Below, in pieces: positions 1 through 15,232 of a stretch of 64,000 bases of DNA; positions within the stretch are counted from its first letter, which is position 1; each line of letters begins with the position of its first letter. The stretch covers positions 2,232,001-2,296,000 of the forward strand of contig JAHREC010000009.1 in NCBI GenBank assembly GCA_020081605.1, read 5' to 3'. The translations under genes were made by a program, and so were the position numbers. This DNA is from Albifimbria verrucaria (taxonomy: Eukaryota; Ascomycota; Sordariomycetes; Hypocreales; Stachybotryaceae). The notes below the pieces were generated by a model, which was not told where the DNA came from, made no database searches, and saw nothing but the letters and a program-made list of their open reading frames with translations.

Positions 1-230
1 GCAAGCATTGGGGGTGACAACACCTAAACCACGCCTTCGTTTGGAGTTTTGGAGACTGGGCGTAGCGGCCGTGGAGTTTGACGGGTTGCTAGACTGGACA
101 GAGGCAGTTGGCGTGGGGTTGCCTTGGGAGGGCGCTGCTGAAGTGCCTGAGCCAGAGCCAGCCAAGGGGTTGTACCAGCGCTGGGTTGGCTAGGCCCCGA
201 GGGAGTATGAGCGTTGATTTCGTCGTCCAT
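1..230 (-). CDS. unrecognised protein, N-terminus only (runs off left edge)
   Basis: The ATG at 230 opens a proline-, threonine- and arginine-rich N-terminus (starts MDDEINAHTPSGPSQ, later TPRPLRPVSKTP) that continues off the window. The frame meets TAG at 24-26. Adding one A to the AAA run near 30-33 would instead give a basic continuation (KRRRGLGVVTPN) open to the window edge, the same kind of one-base defect found in most genes of this window. An intron near the edge is the alternative. No domain is recognisable in this fragment; the composition suggests a disordered, possibly nuclear tail, which is inference. Confidence 0.4.
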
Positions 231-767
231 GGTGTTCAAGAGGATGGATGAACAGACAGCGAGGAGGGACAAGAGGCGAGATTGGCGTCGCCGAGGGGTA
301 TATTATGCAAGATGTGGTGTTTAGGGAACAATTTGATATTAGCGCGGCTCGAGGTCGAATATCAGTGTAGCAGTAGCTGTAGCTGTCGCGCCGCAAGGTA
401 ACATGCTGCGAAGAGGGCGGGTGCGCCAGACGTCAATATCGGCATTCGGGCACGAGGAGATATCGCGTGGTTGGCAGCGCCGGGACAGACGGCACGGGAG
501 GACAGGACAGGACGACGGGGAGGACGAACGAGCGAGATGGGCGGCGGAAGAGCGGGGGATATCACCAAAAGCAAGTTCGGCAGCGAGAAGAGCTTGAGGT
601 GGTGGTGGTGGTGGAGGTTGGAAGGTGAAGCGAGCCGTCTCGATCACACACCAAAATGTTGCGATGCGTTGGCGCGCTGCGCATGGTCGGTCGAACTCGA
701 ATCCGTCCTAGGCTACCAGACCGGGGCGCGAGGCGAAGGAAAGCAAGATGCCGTCGATACAGTACAA

Positions 768-828
768 GGTGGTGCGGTGCAGCGCAGTGCGGTGCGGTGC
801 GGTGCGGTGCAGCGCAGTGCAGCGCGGC
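768..828. repeat. GC-rich pentamer-type tandem repeat
   Basis: Alternating GGTGC and GCAGC/GCAGT units repeat about twelve times with small variations. All overlapping reading frames here (histidine/alanine/cysteine-rich) are a by-product of the repeat. Confidence 0.75.
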
Positions 829-1074
829 AGTGAAGGGGAGGATCAGGGCAAGGCACGGCAGGACAAGGTAGGGGAGAGGTTGGGAGGGGCGAAGCTGCGC
901 AGATCCAGGTGGGTTGAAATGCTCAAGATGGGATCGTGGTGGTTGAAACGGACAGTCGAGGCGGCATGGGTTTGTGAGCGGATGGGCAAGTGGGCAGTGA
1001 TTTCGGAGGCTAATGCTGATTGTGCCAATTGCATTGTTTTTGAAAACACAAGCTTGGGGAGCTCCACAGCTCAT

Positions 1075-1103
1075 TAGGTACCTACCCAGGCAAGGTAGGT
1101 ACC
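1075..1103. repeat. palindromic TAGGTA/TACCTA motif cluster
   Basis: TAGGTACCTACC is followed after a short spacer by GGTAGGTACC, so the two arms are inverted copies. Similar clusters recur at 2154-2190, 7607-7625, 7707-7725, 19535-19595, 28993-29018, 33988-34010 and 61461-61480, all outside coding exons. Confidence 0.7.
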
Positions 1104-2902
1104 ACCAAGCAGGTAATGTCGTTGATGTACTATACCGATCGCGCTGCAACTGACTGATCACTCTACCTCGAGACAAAGTATGGCACTTGCTACCTCGGGG
1201 CAGGGCAGTAGTAGGTAGGCAGTTAGTGGCCCAGTTAAGCTAGTGCCAATTCCTCCCAACTTTACTCTGCCTACCTGCCTTGTATGCTCGGTACATCCGG
1301 AGCCAGAAGACTGCACGTAAACCTGATGTCGGCTTGAGGGAGGATAAAAGAGAGCTTATTGTATCTAGCAACTGGGTGGCTAAGACGCCGCCGTCACCCG
1401 CAACCCCATCCCTGAGGCAGAGGGAACAGGCAAGCCCTTGGCTTTGTGACTAACTCACAGAAGAGCTGGGGAAATTTAACTGGAGATCTGCAGTACCAAC
1501 GTCATACGTGCTATTCCAGCCGCCTACCTTGCCTTGCCTACCCGCCAGACCTGCCGTAACTAAACTGCCAACCTGCTAGTCGCCCTTGGTGGGATATTTG
1601 ATGGGGGCAAAGTCCTGCCTATGGTAGTGGGTGGGAAGATAAGCAGCGATGCAGTTCCCAAGGCATCTCCCACCATGATGTTGTTCAGGCGGCCTATTCG
1701 CTACTTACTCGCGGGCCAGGCAGGCTGAGCCAATGGCTGGCATGTGTAGCAAATTGTCTTGAACGACCCTGAAAACGAACCGAGAGAATGTTTCTGGTGG
1801 CAACCCCTGTAAGAAGCCTCCCTGCGCCGTGGCACTAACATGTCAGTACCGAAGCTGACGGCGCTTGAGGTCAACCTATCGTCATCGCGCTATAACGCTC
1901 GCTCCTCCCTTGTGCGATTGATGACGGCTCGTGGGAGAGCTACTTGCATTACATTAGTTGGAGCTGTCCTCGGCTTTGCCTGGATTCAAGCCCCTGATGT
2001 CAACCATCTGCTCAACCCCACCCTCGGTCCCACCACTCATGTGTGGAAGCTTGGGTACTGTAGATCTGTGCCACAGGGCGAGGGAGGGCCGTGTCCACCA
2101 GCCGTGGAAACACCCTCGTTTTCCTTTGCACTGACAACGGGAAAGGTTTTTGTCTACCTACTAGGTAAGTAGGTAGGCATCTACCTGGGTAATTATCACT
2201 ACTGCCGTACGCGTACCTGCCAAGCAACTGCACATCATTCCAGTTTATCTCCTAGTTGATGGCAAATATCCCAACCAATGTCAAACCTGCGCCATGACCA
2301 GCACACCCAGCTCCAATGTCATCTCCCTCTCATGTATATATGCTAGGTTTCATGATTTCGAAAATGCAGATCACTCGTCTCCATAACTCTCTCTCAAGCC
2401 TGCCGGCCCTTGCCAATGAAAATCCCGAGGCTTCTGGGCCGATTCCGTTCTGGTCGAGATCAACAAGCCATTATCCTCGTAAATCTAACCACCTTTTCAC
2501 CCAGGCCCGTTCCTAACAACAACTGTACTACAGGGTAGACATGGTGGGTAAAAACATCGCCTGTTCACATGTAAAAAACCAAGCAGCAGTTATAAAATAC
2601 AGATGCTAACGAATAAAATGTGCATAACAAAACAAACCCTGTCTACTTCGTATGTCCAGCCACAAGATACCTTCTTGCCCGCGAAGTGCCAACCCATTCG
2701 TAACGCCACTGCCATGTGTACCCAATGATGCTCCAAAGCGAGTTTCTTCCTCAAATATCAATGTTTGTTTCAACCAAAGAACGCCGTTCACATCCTGCAC
2801 AGATACGGTCACTTTTTTTTTATCAACCAGCCCAGCCTGCCTGCCTCAGAGTTGAATCCTTGCGCCCTCGCTTTTCAAATCCGCCACACTATTACTATAC
2901 GA

Positions 2903-4429
2903 TTAATACTCCTTGCTAGGGCTGCGCCGATATTTAGTCGGGCTCTGCGACCGTTGCATCTTGCTTGGACTTCGGCGACCCGAAGGTGTAGACGGTGGTA
3001 GTAGGGGCTGCATGCGTGGAGGCGAGGCATCTGTATCCGTTTCTTCACTTAATATGTTCTTATTATGTCGTTTGACCTGAGGCGTAGGCATGGGAACCCA
3101 AACAATCCCCGGGTTGTCTTCCGGGGCATCGAATAGCTGGTGCTGGAAGATGGCCGTGTGACAGGAGCCTGAGTAGGCCTAGAAGAACCTGCCCTAAACG
3201 TGGCAAACGCAATAAGCCCAAAGCCTAGCAGCATGCAGAGAACAAACACCTGTGATATGGTCAGATATAGTACCATTAAATCCCAACGTTACAGGGTAGC
3301 TTACCGCAGACTTCAATGACAGAGCATCGACGAACTCATTCACCACATCCGCAACTTGTACGGCTGTGACCTTGATTCTCATGATTGCCTCTGGATCCTG
3401 CATCATGCACTCATACCACTCATCGCACGCCATCTTCAGAGCTGGTCTGTCATTCTCGGCGCATTTGTTCATCAGGTATTGCTCACGACACCTTGCGGAT
3501 TTACCGAGCAATTCCACACGGGCGGCCTCATTGGCGTTCTGAATGTCCATCTGCACAGCACTCCAAACACTCCATAACATGTACGAGAAAATGAGGGCAG
3601 CGACACAAACAAACCCAACACGAAGCCACTTAATCATGTTATCTGGAGCACGGTCGTATTTGTCAATGGCACGCAAAAATGACCCCATGGAGTTGCCTTG
3701 AGAGGACTTATGTTTCATTGAGCGGGCTTGCGATCTTTCGTCAGCCGGTAAGTCCACATCTGTATCCGAGTCGTAGGGGATCGTTGATGAAGAATGGCGC
3801 TGCCAACATCCTTGTCGTACAGGTGGCGCTTCCGCTTCCTCGTCGACTCTGCCATCATGATGGCTCGACTCGATCGAATTTCTCCACGACCAGGCGCATG
3901 CCTTTGGGGAGAGACCAGATTTGCCATAGCGAAACGACTTGTCCACCTTTGACGGGGTGACAGTACCGCCGATATTCACGTCGGCAAAGCGATCAAGCTC
4001 AGGTGTGTCATTTGGGAAGTCGGATATATCGGTTAAGGCTGGACTATCCTCAGGCCCCGAGGCTTCCGATAAGCCAACATCGTCAAAAGGCTTCCTAGGA
4101 GTCGTGAAGGCGGGGTTGAGGAATGGGGCCGCCGTTGGCTTAGAGGCGATCTTGGGTTGGAAGATAGAGGCCTGGGGCGGGGAACTGCAAATGTGGTTGC
4201 AGGTTTGAGGCTCGTAAACGGATTCGGACGGGCTTCGGGTTTGGATGGTGAGCTGAAGACTAGAAGGAAACATTGGTCAAGACGTCTTGGGAGAAGGGCG
4301 AGGTAGAATCAAGGGCTTACCGCTTCGTGAGCCAGCCGGCGCGGCTTGTGCGAACGGACTTGTAGGATCTACCGGGCCGCCATTTTGATACTCCCATTCC
4401 ATGGGGCTTTCATACGTCCGTCGTTCCAT
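2903..4429 (-). CDS. BRL1: Brl1/Brr6 nuclear envelope protein (NPC biogenesis), two frame shifts
   Basis: Integral protein of the inner nuclear membrane needed for nuclear pore complex assembly and membrane lipid homeostasis (family knowledge). Three exons, 4429-4321, 4259-3305 and 3249-2903, give about 470 codons. The start MERRTYESPMEWEY and GPVDPTSPF fit the conserved ascomycete N-terminus. A TPRKPFDDV stretch follows, then TM1 (VGFVCVAALIFSYMLW), a luminal segment with the family's paired cysteines (SARCREQYLMNKC, MACDEWYECM) and TM2 (VFVLCMLLGFGLIAF) at the start of exon 3. The tail is Ser/Pro/Lys-rich, ending RRSPSKEY. Two one-base losses interrupt the frame: the GGGG run at 4179-4182, and one between about 3150 and 3230. 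With both allowed for, the exons sum to an exact multiple of three. The 536 bp promoter is shared divergently with IWS1. Confidence 0.88.
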
Positions 4430-4965
4430 GGCAATAGCAATTGGGCCGTCGAGTGCAAGGTGGAGATGCGACTTGGCCAGGTGGCGGGAGTTCTCAAAGG
4501 ACAACCCTTGGAATGGCTTCCAAAATTGTCGATGGACAACCAGGGGCGAAAGTAAACAAACGCACTCTTTAAGACCATCCAAAGCTACCTGGTTACCACT
4601 ACAGGCGCTGTGGCCTCGGGTAGGGTGGACCCGCTCATGGGGAACGTTGGCCAATGACCTGACAGGACCACAGTGGTCGGCATGATTATGTCAGCTTGGT
4701 ATATGAAGGAGAAACATCACTTCCAGCTTTTCGTACGGCATAAGAAGTGAATCGCGGAAATTCAAAAGTAGGTGCACGGCCGGCTTCCCGAGATAACGAA
4801 TCATCAAGGATTGGCTCATGCTGATACCTGGTATTTCTCCAACCCCAGTTAAAGCCCGCTTTATCTTGCGCCTCTTAACTCTCTCGCGCGTCGCTCTTTT
4901 CACAGCGTTGCGGCGAAGTATAGGCACATCTTCATACTAAACAACCGCATCGGCGACCGCTCAAC
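4430..4965. promoter_or_regulatory. divergent promoter region BRL1 / IWS1
   Basis: The 536 bp between two start codons facing away from each other must hold both promoters. No specific box is claimed; a CT-rich stretch at 4861-4900 (coding-strand view of IWS1) is typical of fungal core promoters. Confidence 0.5.
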
Positions 4966-6353
4966 ATGTCCGACGCCGATTCACCCGTCGACAGACATGT
5001 TGATGATGGCCAGGAGAAGGATTTCGAGGATGAGATAGTCGCTGCGGACTCCGACCGCGACTCGGATCCCCTTTCGGAGGCCGATGAAAACGACCTGGAA
5101 GACTACGACCCTGAGACAGCCAATATCGAAGACCGCCCAGTAGACATTGACGAAGATGTTGCTGCAACACTCAAAGTTACCAAGAGGAAGCGCACCGATG
5201 GCGAGCTTCCAAAGAAGCCAAAAGAAGGCCGAAGAGACAAGAAGCGACGCGACCGAGACGATGATATTCCGATGGATGAAGTGCTTGACCTTGACGGAGG
5301 AAAGAAGCCACGCAGGAGACGAGCGGCGGCCGCGGCGGCAGATGAGGAACGTCGGTCAGCAGCAAAAGCCGCAGTCGCGGAACCCGAAAATGAAGAGGAC
5401 CTGACCCCAGAAGAGAGGAGGAAGCGTGCCATTGATCGTGCCATTGAGTCCAGCCAGAAGAAGAGCGGATCAAAACGCCGCCGCAAAGACGAAGATGTAG
5501 GTTTCTCTACCTCAGCTTGTTTTCAGCCACTTACACAGAATCTAGGACTTGGAAGATGAGATGGATGAGAAGCTGGCGACACTAAAGGTTCAGATGGACA
5601 ATGCTTGCCAGGCAGACAACGCGGCCCGTGAAGCTGGCAAGCCTGCTCTGCACAAACTCAAGCTTCTCCCCAGGTTACTGGCCTCCTCAACCGAAATAAC
5701 GCCCAGAATGTGGTCCTCGACCCAGAAATCAACTTCCTACAGCACGTAAAGTTCTTCCTCGAACCCCTTAACGACGGTTCACTACCCGCATACAACATCC
5801 AACGAGATATCTTTGATTCTTTGACGAAACTCAATGTTAGCAAGGACGCTTTGTTGAGCAGTGGAATCGGCAAGGTGGTACTGTTTTACACCCGGAGCAA
5901 GAAGCCAGAGCCTAGCATCAAGCGCATGGCCGAGCAGTTGTTGGCCGAATGGAGCCGCCCCATTCTGAAGCGCACCGATGATTACAGGCAGCGCCATGTT
6001 GAGACTCGCGAGTTTGATTACCAGTACGTGCCCTGACCTTATGCTTCCGTGATAATCATAATCGATGACAAACTCACTGACACGCTGCACAGTGCTGCCA
6101 AGCGCACGCAACGCCAGAAGGTGGGCTCCCAGTTCACACTTTCAGAGCGTCCTGCGCCAAATGCGGAGCGTGAGCGCTTGCTCGCTCTCGCCGGAGGTGA
6201 TAACCAGGCCCGTGTTGCCAGCCTTCCAGCCACGTATACTATCGCACCGCAAAGTACGTTCGATGGAGCCAGGGAGATGGTCACCGACCGCTCGGTGCAG
6301 GCGGAATGGAGGCTTTCCGTAGGATGACGCAGAAGAGCAAGAAGAGGGCGTAG
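4966..6353 (+). CDS. IWS1: transcription elongation factor Iws1/Spn1, two frame shifts
   Basis: Nuclear partner of Spt6 and RNA polymerase II that links elongation to chromatin and mRNA export. Exons are 4966-5496, 5546-6023 and 6093-6353 (423 codons with two corrections; yeast Spn1 has 410 residues). The acidic N-terminus (MSDADSPVD onward) is followed by Lys/Arg-rich nuclear signals, then the conserved TFIIS-N-like domain beginning LATLKVQMDNACQADN and running through LHKLKLLP, LLNRNNAQNVVLDPEINFL and VLFYTRSKKPEPSIKRMAEQ. The C-terminus is AFRRMTQKSKKRA. One C is missing from CCCC at 5668-5671 and one G from GG at 6303-6304. Without these corrections the protein appears to stop after LLPRLLAS and to end WRLSVG. 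Intron donors are GTAGGT and GTACGT. Confidence 0.9.
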
Positions 6354-9016
6354 GAGCCGTGTCGGTGTATTTATAGAGCCAAGATTGAAGAACTTCGGTC
6401 TATCTGGGCAGGCTGAATATGCACGGAGCTGGGAAATGGGATGAACTTGGCGTTATGGCTTGGCAAATAGCGTTTCGGAAAGAGATATGCTACTTAGCTA
6501 CCTTGTATATGCAACAGAATGGCGAGTTGTGATGCACACCAGACAGGTCACGTCTATCAATGACAGGTAAAATGAAGCGATACGGACGCTGCCGATGCCA
6601 GACGACACATCACGGGGTAAGCAAAGTTGGGCGGGCTGGAGCGAGTTCCTTCACCCATACTGGTCCATTGGATTTGCCTGTTAGCTTCGCATTGCGCGAT
6701 TGCATACCAGGGCGATGGGCAAAAGATAAGTCAGTTTCTCTATGTTATGAGCCGCAGACGTATTTAAATGTGCTTGAGGAGTGTACAAGCTTGAAGAGAT
6801 TTGTGCGGGATTAGATGCAGAACAACACATAACAAATAGAACTGAGGACTACGTAAGTTGAAGAACCAACTAGGAAACTCAAAATATTCCCACAGTATCT
6901 CCTTGTATTGCAGCAAAGTGCGAATGTGGAGAGATAATGGGATGCCCTTTGTGTAGACGGATCTGTTTTCTTGAACAAGACTTTCGTCTAGCGGCTACTG
7001 GACTTTTTATGTTGGGCCTTGCACTACGAGAGATGCCGAGTTAAATATGAATGAGCATCGAAGTACAGGTCTAAGCCCAATATCTCTAAACCTGCCGAGT
7101 AGTGTCGAACCCTTGGGGAAGGAGGACAGACACTACAGCAGCGTGGAGCTTTCTCAATAGTTTGACAGGGTTTGATGGTTGGTCCTCGGACCCTCATCCA
7201 GCTACTCACTGTATTGTATGTGCTGACGTCAGAGTATCTTCACGTGGAGATTGCATGCGGCATGTTGGCTTTAGGTACCAAGACATGCTTGTGCCTTTAC
7301 TACTTATTGCCCCAGCGTTCCTGGTGGGCCGTGTCGGCGTGAGATCTAATCTGTGCCTGAGGTTAGGTGAGGTGGCTTAAAGTATCCTGCTCGCGTTGAT
7401 GAAGTAAGAGGTGGCTTGAGCAAACCACAAGACTGTCACCCAGAACCAAGGCGTACAGGCTTAAGCATATTTGGGTGGGAGAGGCCAAAGTCCCCTTGAC
7501 CAGGGCAGAGGACAGAGAAGAATGCCATGCGTCAGGTCACGTCACCACCCATGAAGAAGATGGGTTTGCAAGGTTGGGTTATCCTGGCAGGCTATGTAGG
7601 TTAGAGAGGTAGGTACCTACCTAAGTAACTAATGTGGATGTCGTGCTGCAGCAGTCGCTGTTTGGGGAGGGGCTCCTTGGGGCTCCAACCAACACTGCCT
7701 GGGAGGCAGGTACCTACCTACGTATCTCTCTAAGTCAGGGTACCTGTAAGAGAAATGCCTGTTGGGTGCGTAGTAAAGTACCTCAGTTACTTAATGTACC
7801 TACATTCACTCACAGGCACAGCAGATGGTCCCAGGGCCTCCGCCCGCGTCCTGAGACGGCGAGTGCACCCAAAGTATCGCTCAAGCTTGCCTCTGTACCT
7901 CCTTGGCCTGGACATCGTGATGCAGGTACCCGCCGCTCAGAAGGCTTCTACCTCGACGTAACCTCGAGGCCCCAAAATCCTCTTGCCGGAACAGGTGGCT
8001 TGTCGCCCCTAACGAGACCAAGATTAGCAGATTAGCAGACCTCTCCATCTGAGCTTCAGACTCAAACCGGGCTGGTCGTTGCTCTGTGTTTCTCTCTGGA
8101 ACCAGCAGCAGCCGGACTTGGAAGGCAAGCCAGCCAGCCAGCCAGCCAGCGCATCCTCCGAGCGACCGACCCAAACCACCACCAATTTCTCGCAGTTGCC
8201 TCAAAACCTCGCACCCTCATCATCAAACGCCTTTTCTTGGTCTTTTTATAGCTTCTCCATGTCGTGGACTTTGTCGATTCTTTTTGTTCAGATTCCCATG
8301 TAAGTCTTATTTCCTTTTCTTCTGTCCACGTCTCTGCAAGCACGGGGAGCGCCCCAAACCTTCTTCTGTCGCATCCTCCTCCTGGGGTTGCAGCGCTTGT
8401 TATCACTCAACGTCACACAGTGACCACCATTGGCAAAAGCCGCATCACGTATATCTTCCTACATCAGCCTTACGGCGCCCTCCTCTAGCGTACTTTTACT
8501 TGTCGTCATTGATGCCAGACGCTCTTCTGGAGTTATTATGCGCCAGGGATGAGTTATGCGCCTGCAGCTGTTATGTCAAGTCCTTACTGGCACCCGTGTC
8601 TTCTGCTTTTTGCTGCCTTGTCAGTCTTTGGATCAAGGACTGGGTTTCCGCTGACTGCCTCGATCATGACAGAGAACCGCCTCCATCTACGCCTTTCTTT
8701 ACGAACTCAACTTTAAAGCGGCCACGTTCGTGATCAGTGCCACCCTGTACCCTTAAGCAAACCTCCCCTCTTGCGCTTCCTACACTGCCACTTTTCGTCG
8801 ACAGACAATAGCAACAGCGATCGTCACCACCAGCGAAGTGCGAATGCACTGCCTGCCCGTTTCCTCGGACCAAGCCGCCTTCTAAATCAACGCGCGAATC
8901 TTACTGAAACTCACGAGCTTCGCGCTCGCTGCAGGGATTGGAATTGGTTGCTATAGGCAGCTTGAACTTGGAACCGCTCCATTTCATCTCCAACTATACC
9001 CACCTCCTATTTCACC
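6354..9016. other. intergenic / long 5' leader of the SR kinase, no gene seen
   Basis: About 2.7 kb without a convincing gene. The right part (about 8050-9016) is pyrimidine-rich with a GCCA tandem at 8127-8149, and probably contains the transcription start and 5' leader of the downstream kinase. A GTAAGT at 8299 could be a donor within the leader. TACCTA-type clusters lie at 7607-7625 and 7707-7725. Confidence 0.5.
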
Positions 9017-12290
<3,274 letters not shown>

Positions 12291-13059
12291 AGCATTGTTG
12301 TCTCACGGGCGAAAGCACATCGCCCTTTGTGACACATGGCTCACCTTACTCGCTACGTTGGTGTTTTATTGGCAAGATCTGGCGACCGCGCTGTGGAATT
12401 TTGAAAGAGTCGGCCTAGCCTGGCACATTGTTTAAAATGTCTGGCTAATTAGATGTTGGAGCTACTCCCGATCCCAGTACCTAAACAAAAAGTTTTGAAT
12501 TAGGCACATGGTCTCGGCTAGGAGATCTAGCCGCAATCGAGTGGCTCTGGTTACGCTGCAGCCAGAGAAGGTGGAGCTATGCGATGTCGTAAACGAGGGA
12601 TGGGGAGGGGGTTCAATGACGTGAGGGCGGATGCTTCAAAGCGGTTAAGAAATGATGGAATAGATAGACCTTGCGGACATGACTTTTCCTTATTCTCTTG
12701 GCGGGATATTGCAAAGCGTCTCGAGCTACTGCTACAACGCCAACGTACAAATCTGCAAGGAGGTGGTCGCCACCTGGTGAGCCGTCCTATCACAACAGAT
12801 ATTTACATATATATATACAAGTAAGGAATGGTTGCATACAAGGTTGGTTATGTTCAAATAAGCCAAGAGCCTGCCATGGCTGAATAATCATGCCTTCTGG
12901 AAGATAACCACGAGTGAATGTTTGTGCATCAAAGTCCACGGTAATTGTGCTACGAGAACTTATCGAGAAGGTTTACGTACCTGAGGTGATGCTATGCTAA
13001 GAGACAAAGAAGTAGCGGATCAACAAAATGGTGTTCACGCTTGGCCACGCACGAGGACG
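12291..13059. other. convergent 3' region, SR kinase / LNP1
   Basis: About 770 bp between two stop codons facing each other. A TATATATATAC tract at 12809-12819 is a possible 3'-end element. No gene seen. Confidence 0.5.
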
Positions 13060-14244
13060 CTATTTCTTTCCCTTACCACGCCTTTTTCTAACCGACGCCG
13101 CTGGTCCATCCTGAAATCTTTCATCATCTCCATCCTCCTTATCCACAAGTGTCAGGTCCAGGCCGTCCGCCTTTTCCCCGACGGACTCGACCTCCTCGTT
13201 GGCGCCAAGAACCTCCCTCACGATCCTGCGGCCCTCGTCCATCTCCCCATTTGCGGCGCCACACCCCATGCACTTCCACACGCCGAGCTCTGCAAGGGTC
13301 TTGGTCCCTGGAGGTGCTTGCCCATTAACAAGTCGACAAGCATGACAAATAAGTACGATGCGGTTCTTCGGGGCCGTCTCGTCATCACCGAGCAGCACGT
13401 CAAAGATGCGGTCGTACCAGTGTGATTCAGTAGGGCCGGGGCCATTACCACCAGAGGGTAAGGTCGATCGCTGAGGGTAGCTGTCGGGTTCGAAGTCGGC
13501 GTTGGGTGCGTAAAGCGCCTCCGGTTCAACGTCATTTGAACGAGGGGTTGGCTCTCGTGAATAGGCTGTGGAGTGCTGGGGATGCCTTCACGTCGCTGTA
13601 TGTTGGCTGTGGGGGCGGCTGTATGTTGATGCGGGCAGGCATCGCGGGCTTGGGGTCTTTGTGCGCCTCCTCTTCGTCCTTCTTCTTGCCCTTGGGCTTG
13701 CCGTCTGCCCCACCATACTTCTCGAGAAGCTCCAGCGTAGAGTCGTATTTAGTTGCTTCCTTGAGTTGCTGGATAGTCTTGGCTCGTTCCTCCTGCTGTT
13801 CTTTTAGACGAGAAGCCGTGGTATCGATACGGAAGTTGAAGTAGGTCGTGATCAAGGTCCGCACACCGTATATTCTGTTGGATAGGTCAGCGGGGGCCAA
13901 TCCGTATGCCAAACTCGAGCCAACAGCTTACATGACGGGGCCTGCGGCGATTGCAGCCCACTCGACCCGGCCCATATTATTGTATCCCACGACGATGAGC
14001 AACACGATGGCGTAGACCAGATAGGCAAAGGTCAAGTAGAGGGTCCATAGCACCTTGAAACGGCGGGCGTTGGATCGCAAACGGTCGAGCTTGGACTGCG
14101 TGGTGGCGATCTTGGTGGAGAGTGTAGAAAGGGTCTTCTCGAAGGAAGCTGTGGAGGAGGGCCCGGCCTGGCTTCGAGTCAGCTTGAGGTTGCGACTGGC
14201 GCAAGATGCGAACAACAAACCCTCCATGGCCAGAAGGACACCAT
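13060..14244 (-). CDS. LNP1: Lunapark-type ER junction protein, one frame shift
   Basis: Stabilises three-way junctions of tubular endoplasmic reticulum. The first coding exon is only 24 nt (14244-14221) and encodes MVSFWPWR, the diagnostic Lunapark N-terminus. Exon 2 is 14167-13932 and exon 3 is 13874-13060, giving 357 residues. After SFEKTLSTLSTKI come the hydrophobic hairpin (VLWTLYLTFAYLVYAIVLL, then AAIAAGPVI with VRTLITTYF) and the coiled coil RLKEQQEERAKTIQQLK. The C-terminal zinc finger has ICHAC and WKCMGC pairs. One extra A in AAA at 13535-13537 (TTT on the + strand) shifts the frame in the linker. Removing it gives a frame through ADFEPD and HWYDRIFDVLLGDDE. The intron after exon 1 uses GTTTGT...CTGAC...CAG. 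Confidence 0.92.
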
Positions 14245-15232
14245 GCTTGCGGAGCTTCACAGCAATGTGTGAATGTCCGGAGGGAGCTCCGGTGCTACAA
14301 AAGAAAGCGCAACAAAGTAGAAGAGCTCAACCAAGAAGGAAATTCGAGACGAGAAGTTTTGCGATACAAATGAAAGGGTGTGGAAGAGGAATGTGGTGCA
14401 GAAGGTAGGCAGGCACCTGTGATGGAAGATGAAGCGTGACCTCATCCAGAAGCTTGAAGGTGGCTTGAATTGGAGCTTGCTCGAGCCACAGCATAACGTT
14501 ACACTATGCACTCTCTTCGCCGCGCCACACACTCGGGTACGAAAGAATCTGACTACCCTATAAGCACCATCCTCATTCTACACCCCTATTTGACGAGCAT
14601 CTGTACCACTGAACGCCTTTGACCAAAGAAAGAAAAGTAAAAATAAAAATTCTACAAAATAAAAATATATACTTCAAATGCGTCTAAGCATGTGCGTTAT
14701 TCATATACATTGCTTTTACAAGCCATTGGTTGGCAAGTGAGAGAATTAAAGGAGCTCGATGTGGTTCGGCATCTTTGTGGTGGCACAGAGAAACGCGTCG
14801 GGACGTTTGCATTAAAAGATAGCCGCCAGATATTGTAATGAATATCAACAGCGACAGCCACCACCAGGGTAACAGTAATAAATCTAGGCTCGGTAATTAA
14901 AAGAAGGAGATGGAAGAAAAGAAAAAAAGAAAAAAGAAGAGAGAGCAAAACAACCATTCTCCAACTACTTTGTTGGCGGGTGCAAGATTGCTTTGTACAC
15001 CATCTCTTAGATAGAGCGATCTCGTAAGAATTGTGCCCTCGACCTGGATCTATGAACTAAAGTCTATTTAACCTTCTAAAGAGCGTGTATACCGCGAAGT
15101 GCCTATTCCTACAAATACATAAATACGAGCTACCATAACGGCCCAATTTCACTACCGACCCCCATCCATCGTAATCCCATGTCTGTTCGTTTAAGCATAT
15201 TATACAGTCCTGCAACGAGATCTCTAGTCGTG
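14245..15232. other. intergenic, AT-rich, no gene seen
   Basis: Promoter side of LNP1, followed by markedly AT-rich DNA (14636-14950, runs of A and TATATA) with polypurine stretches such as 14905-14945. No supported reading frame. Confidence 0.5.

Larger units (their letters stand above)
231..2902. other. intergenic, no gene seen
   Basis: About 2.7 kb between the edge gene and the 3' end of BRL1. Reading frames here are short and overlap on both strands. It holds a GGT run near 600-616, a GC-rich tandem tract at 768-828, and several copies of the TACCTA/TAGGTA motif (1075-1103, about 1203-1220, 1265-1277, 1521-1547, 2154-2190). No supported gene. Confidence 0.6.
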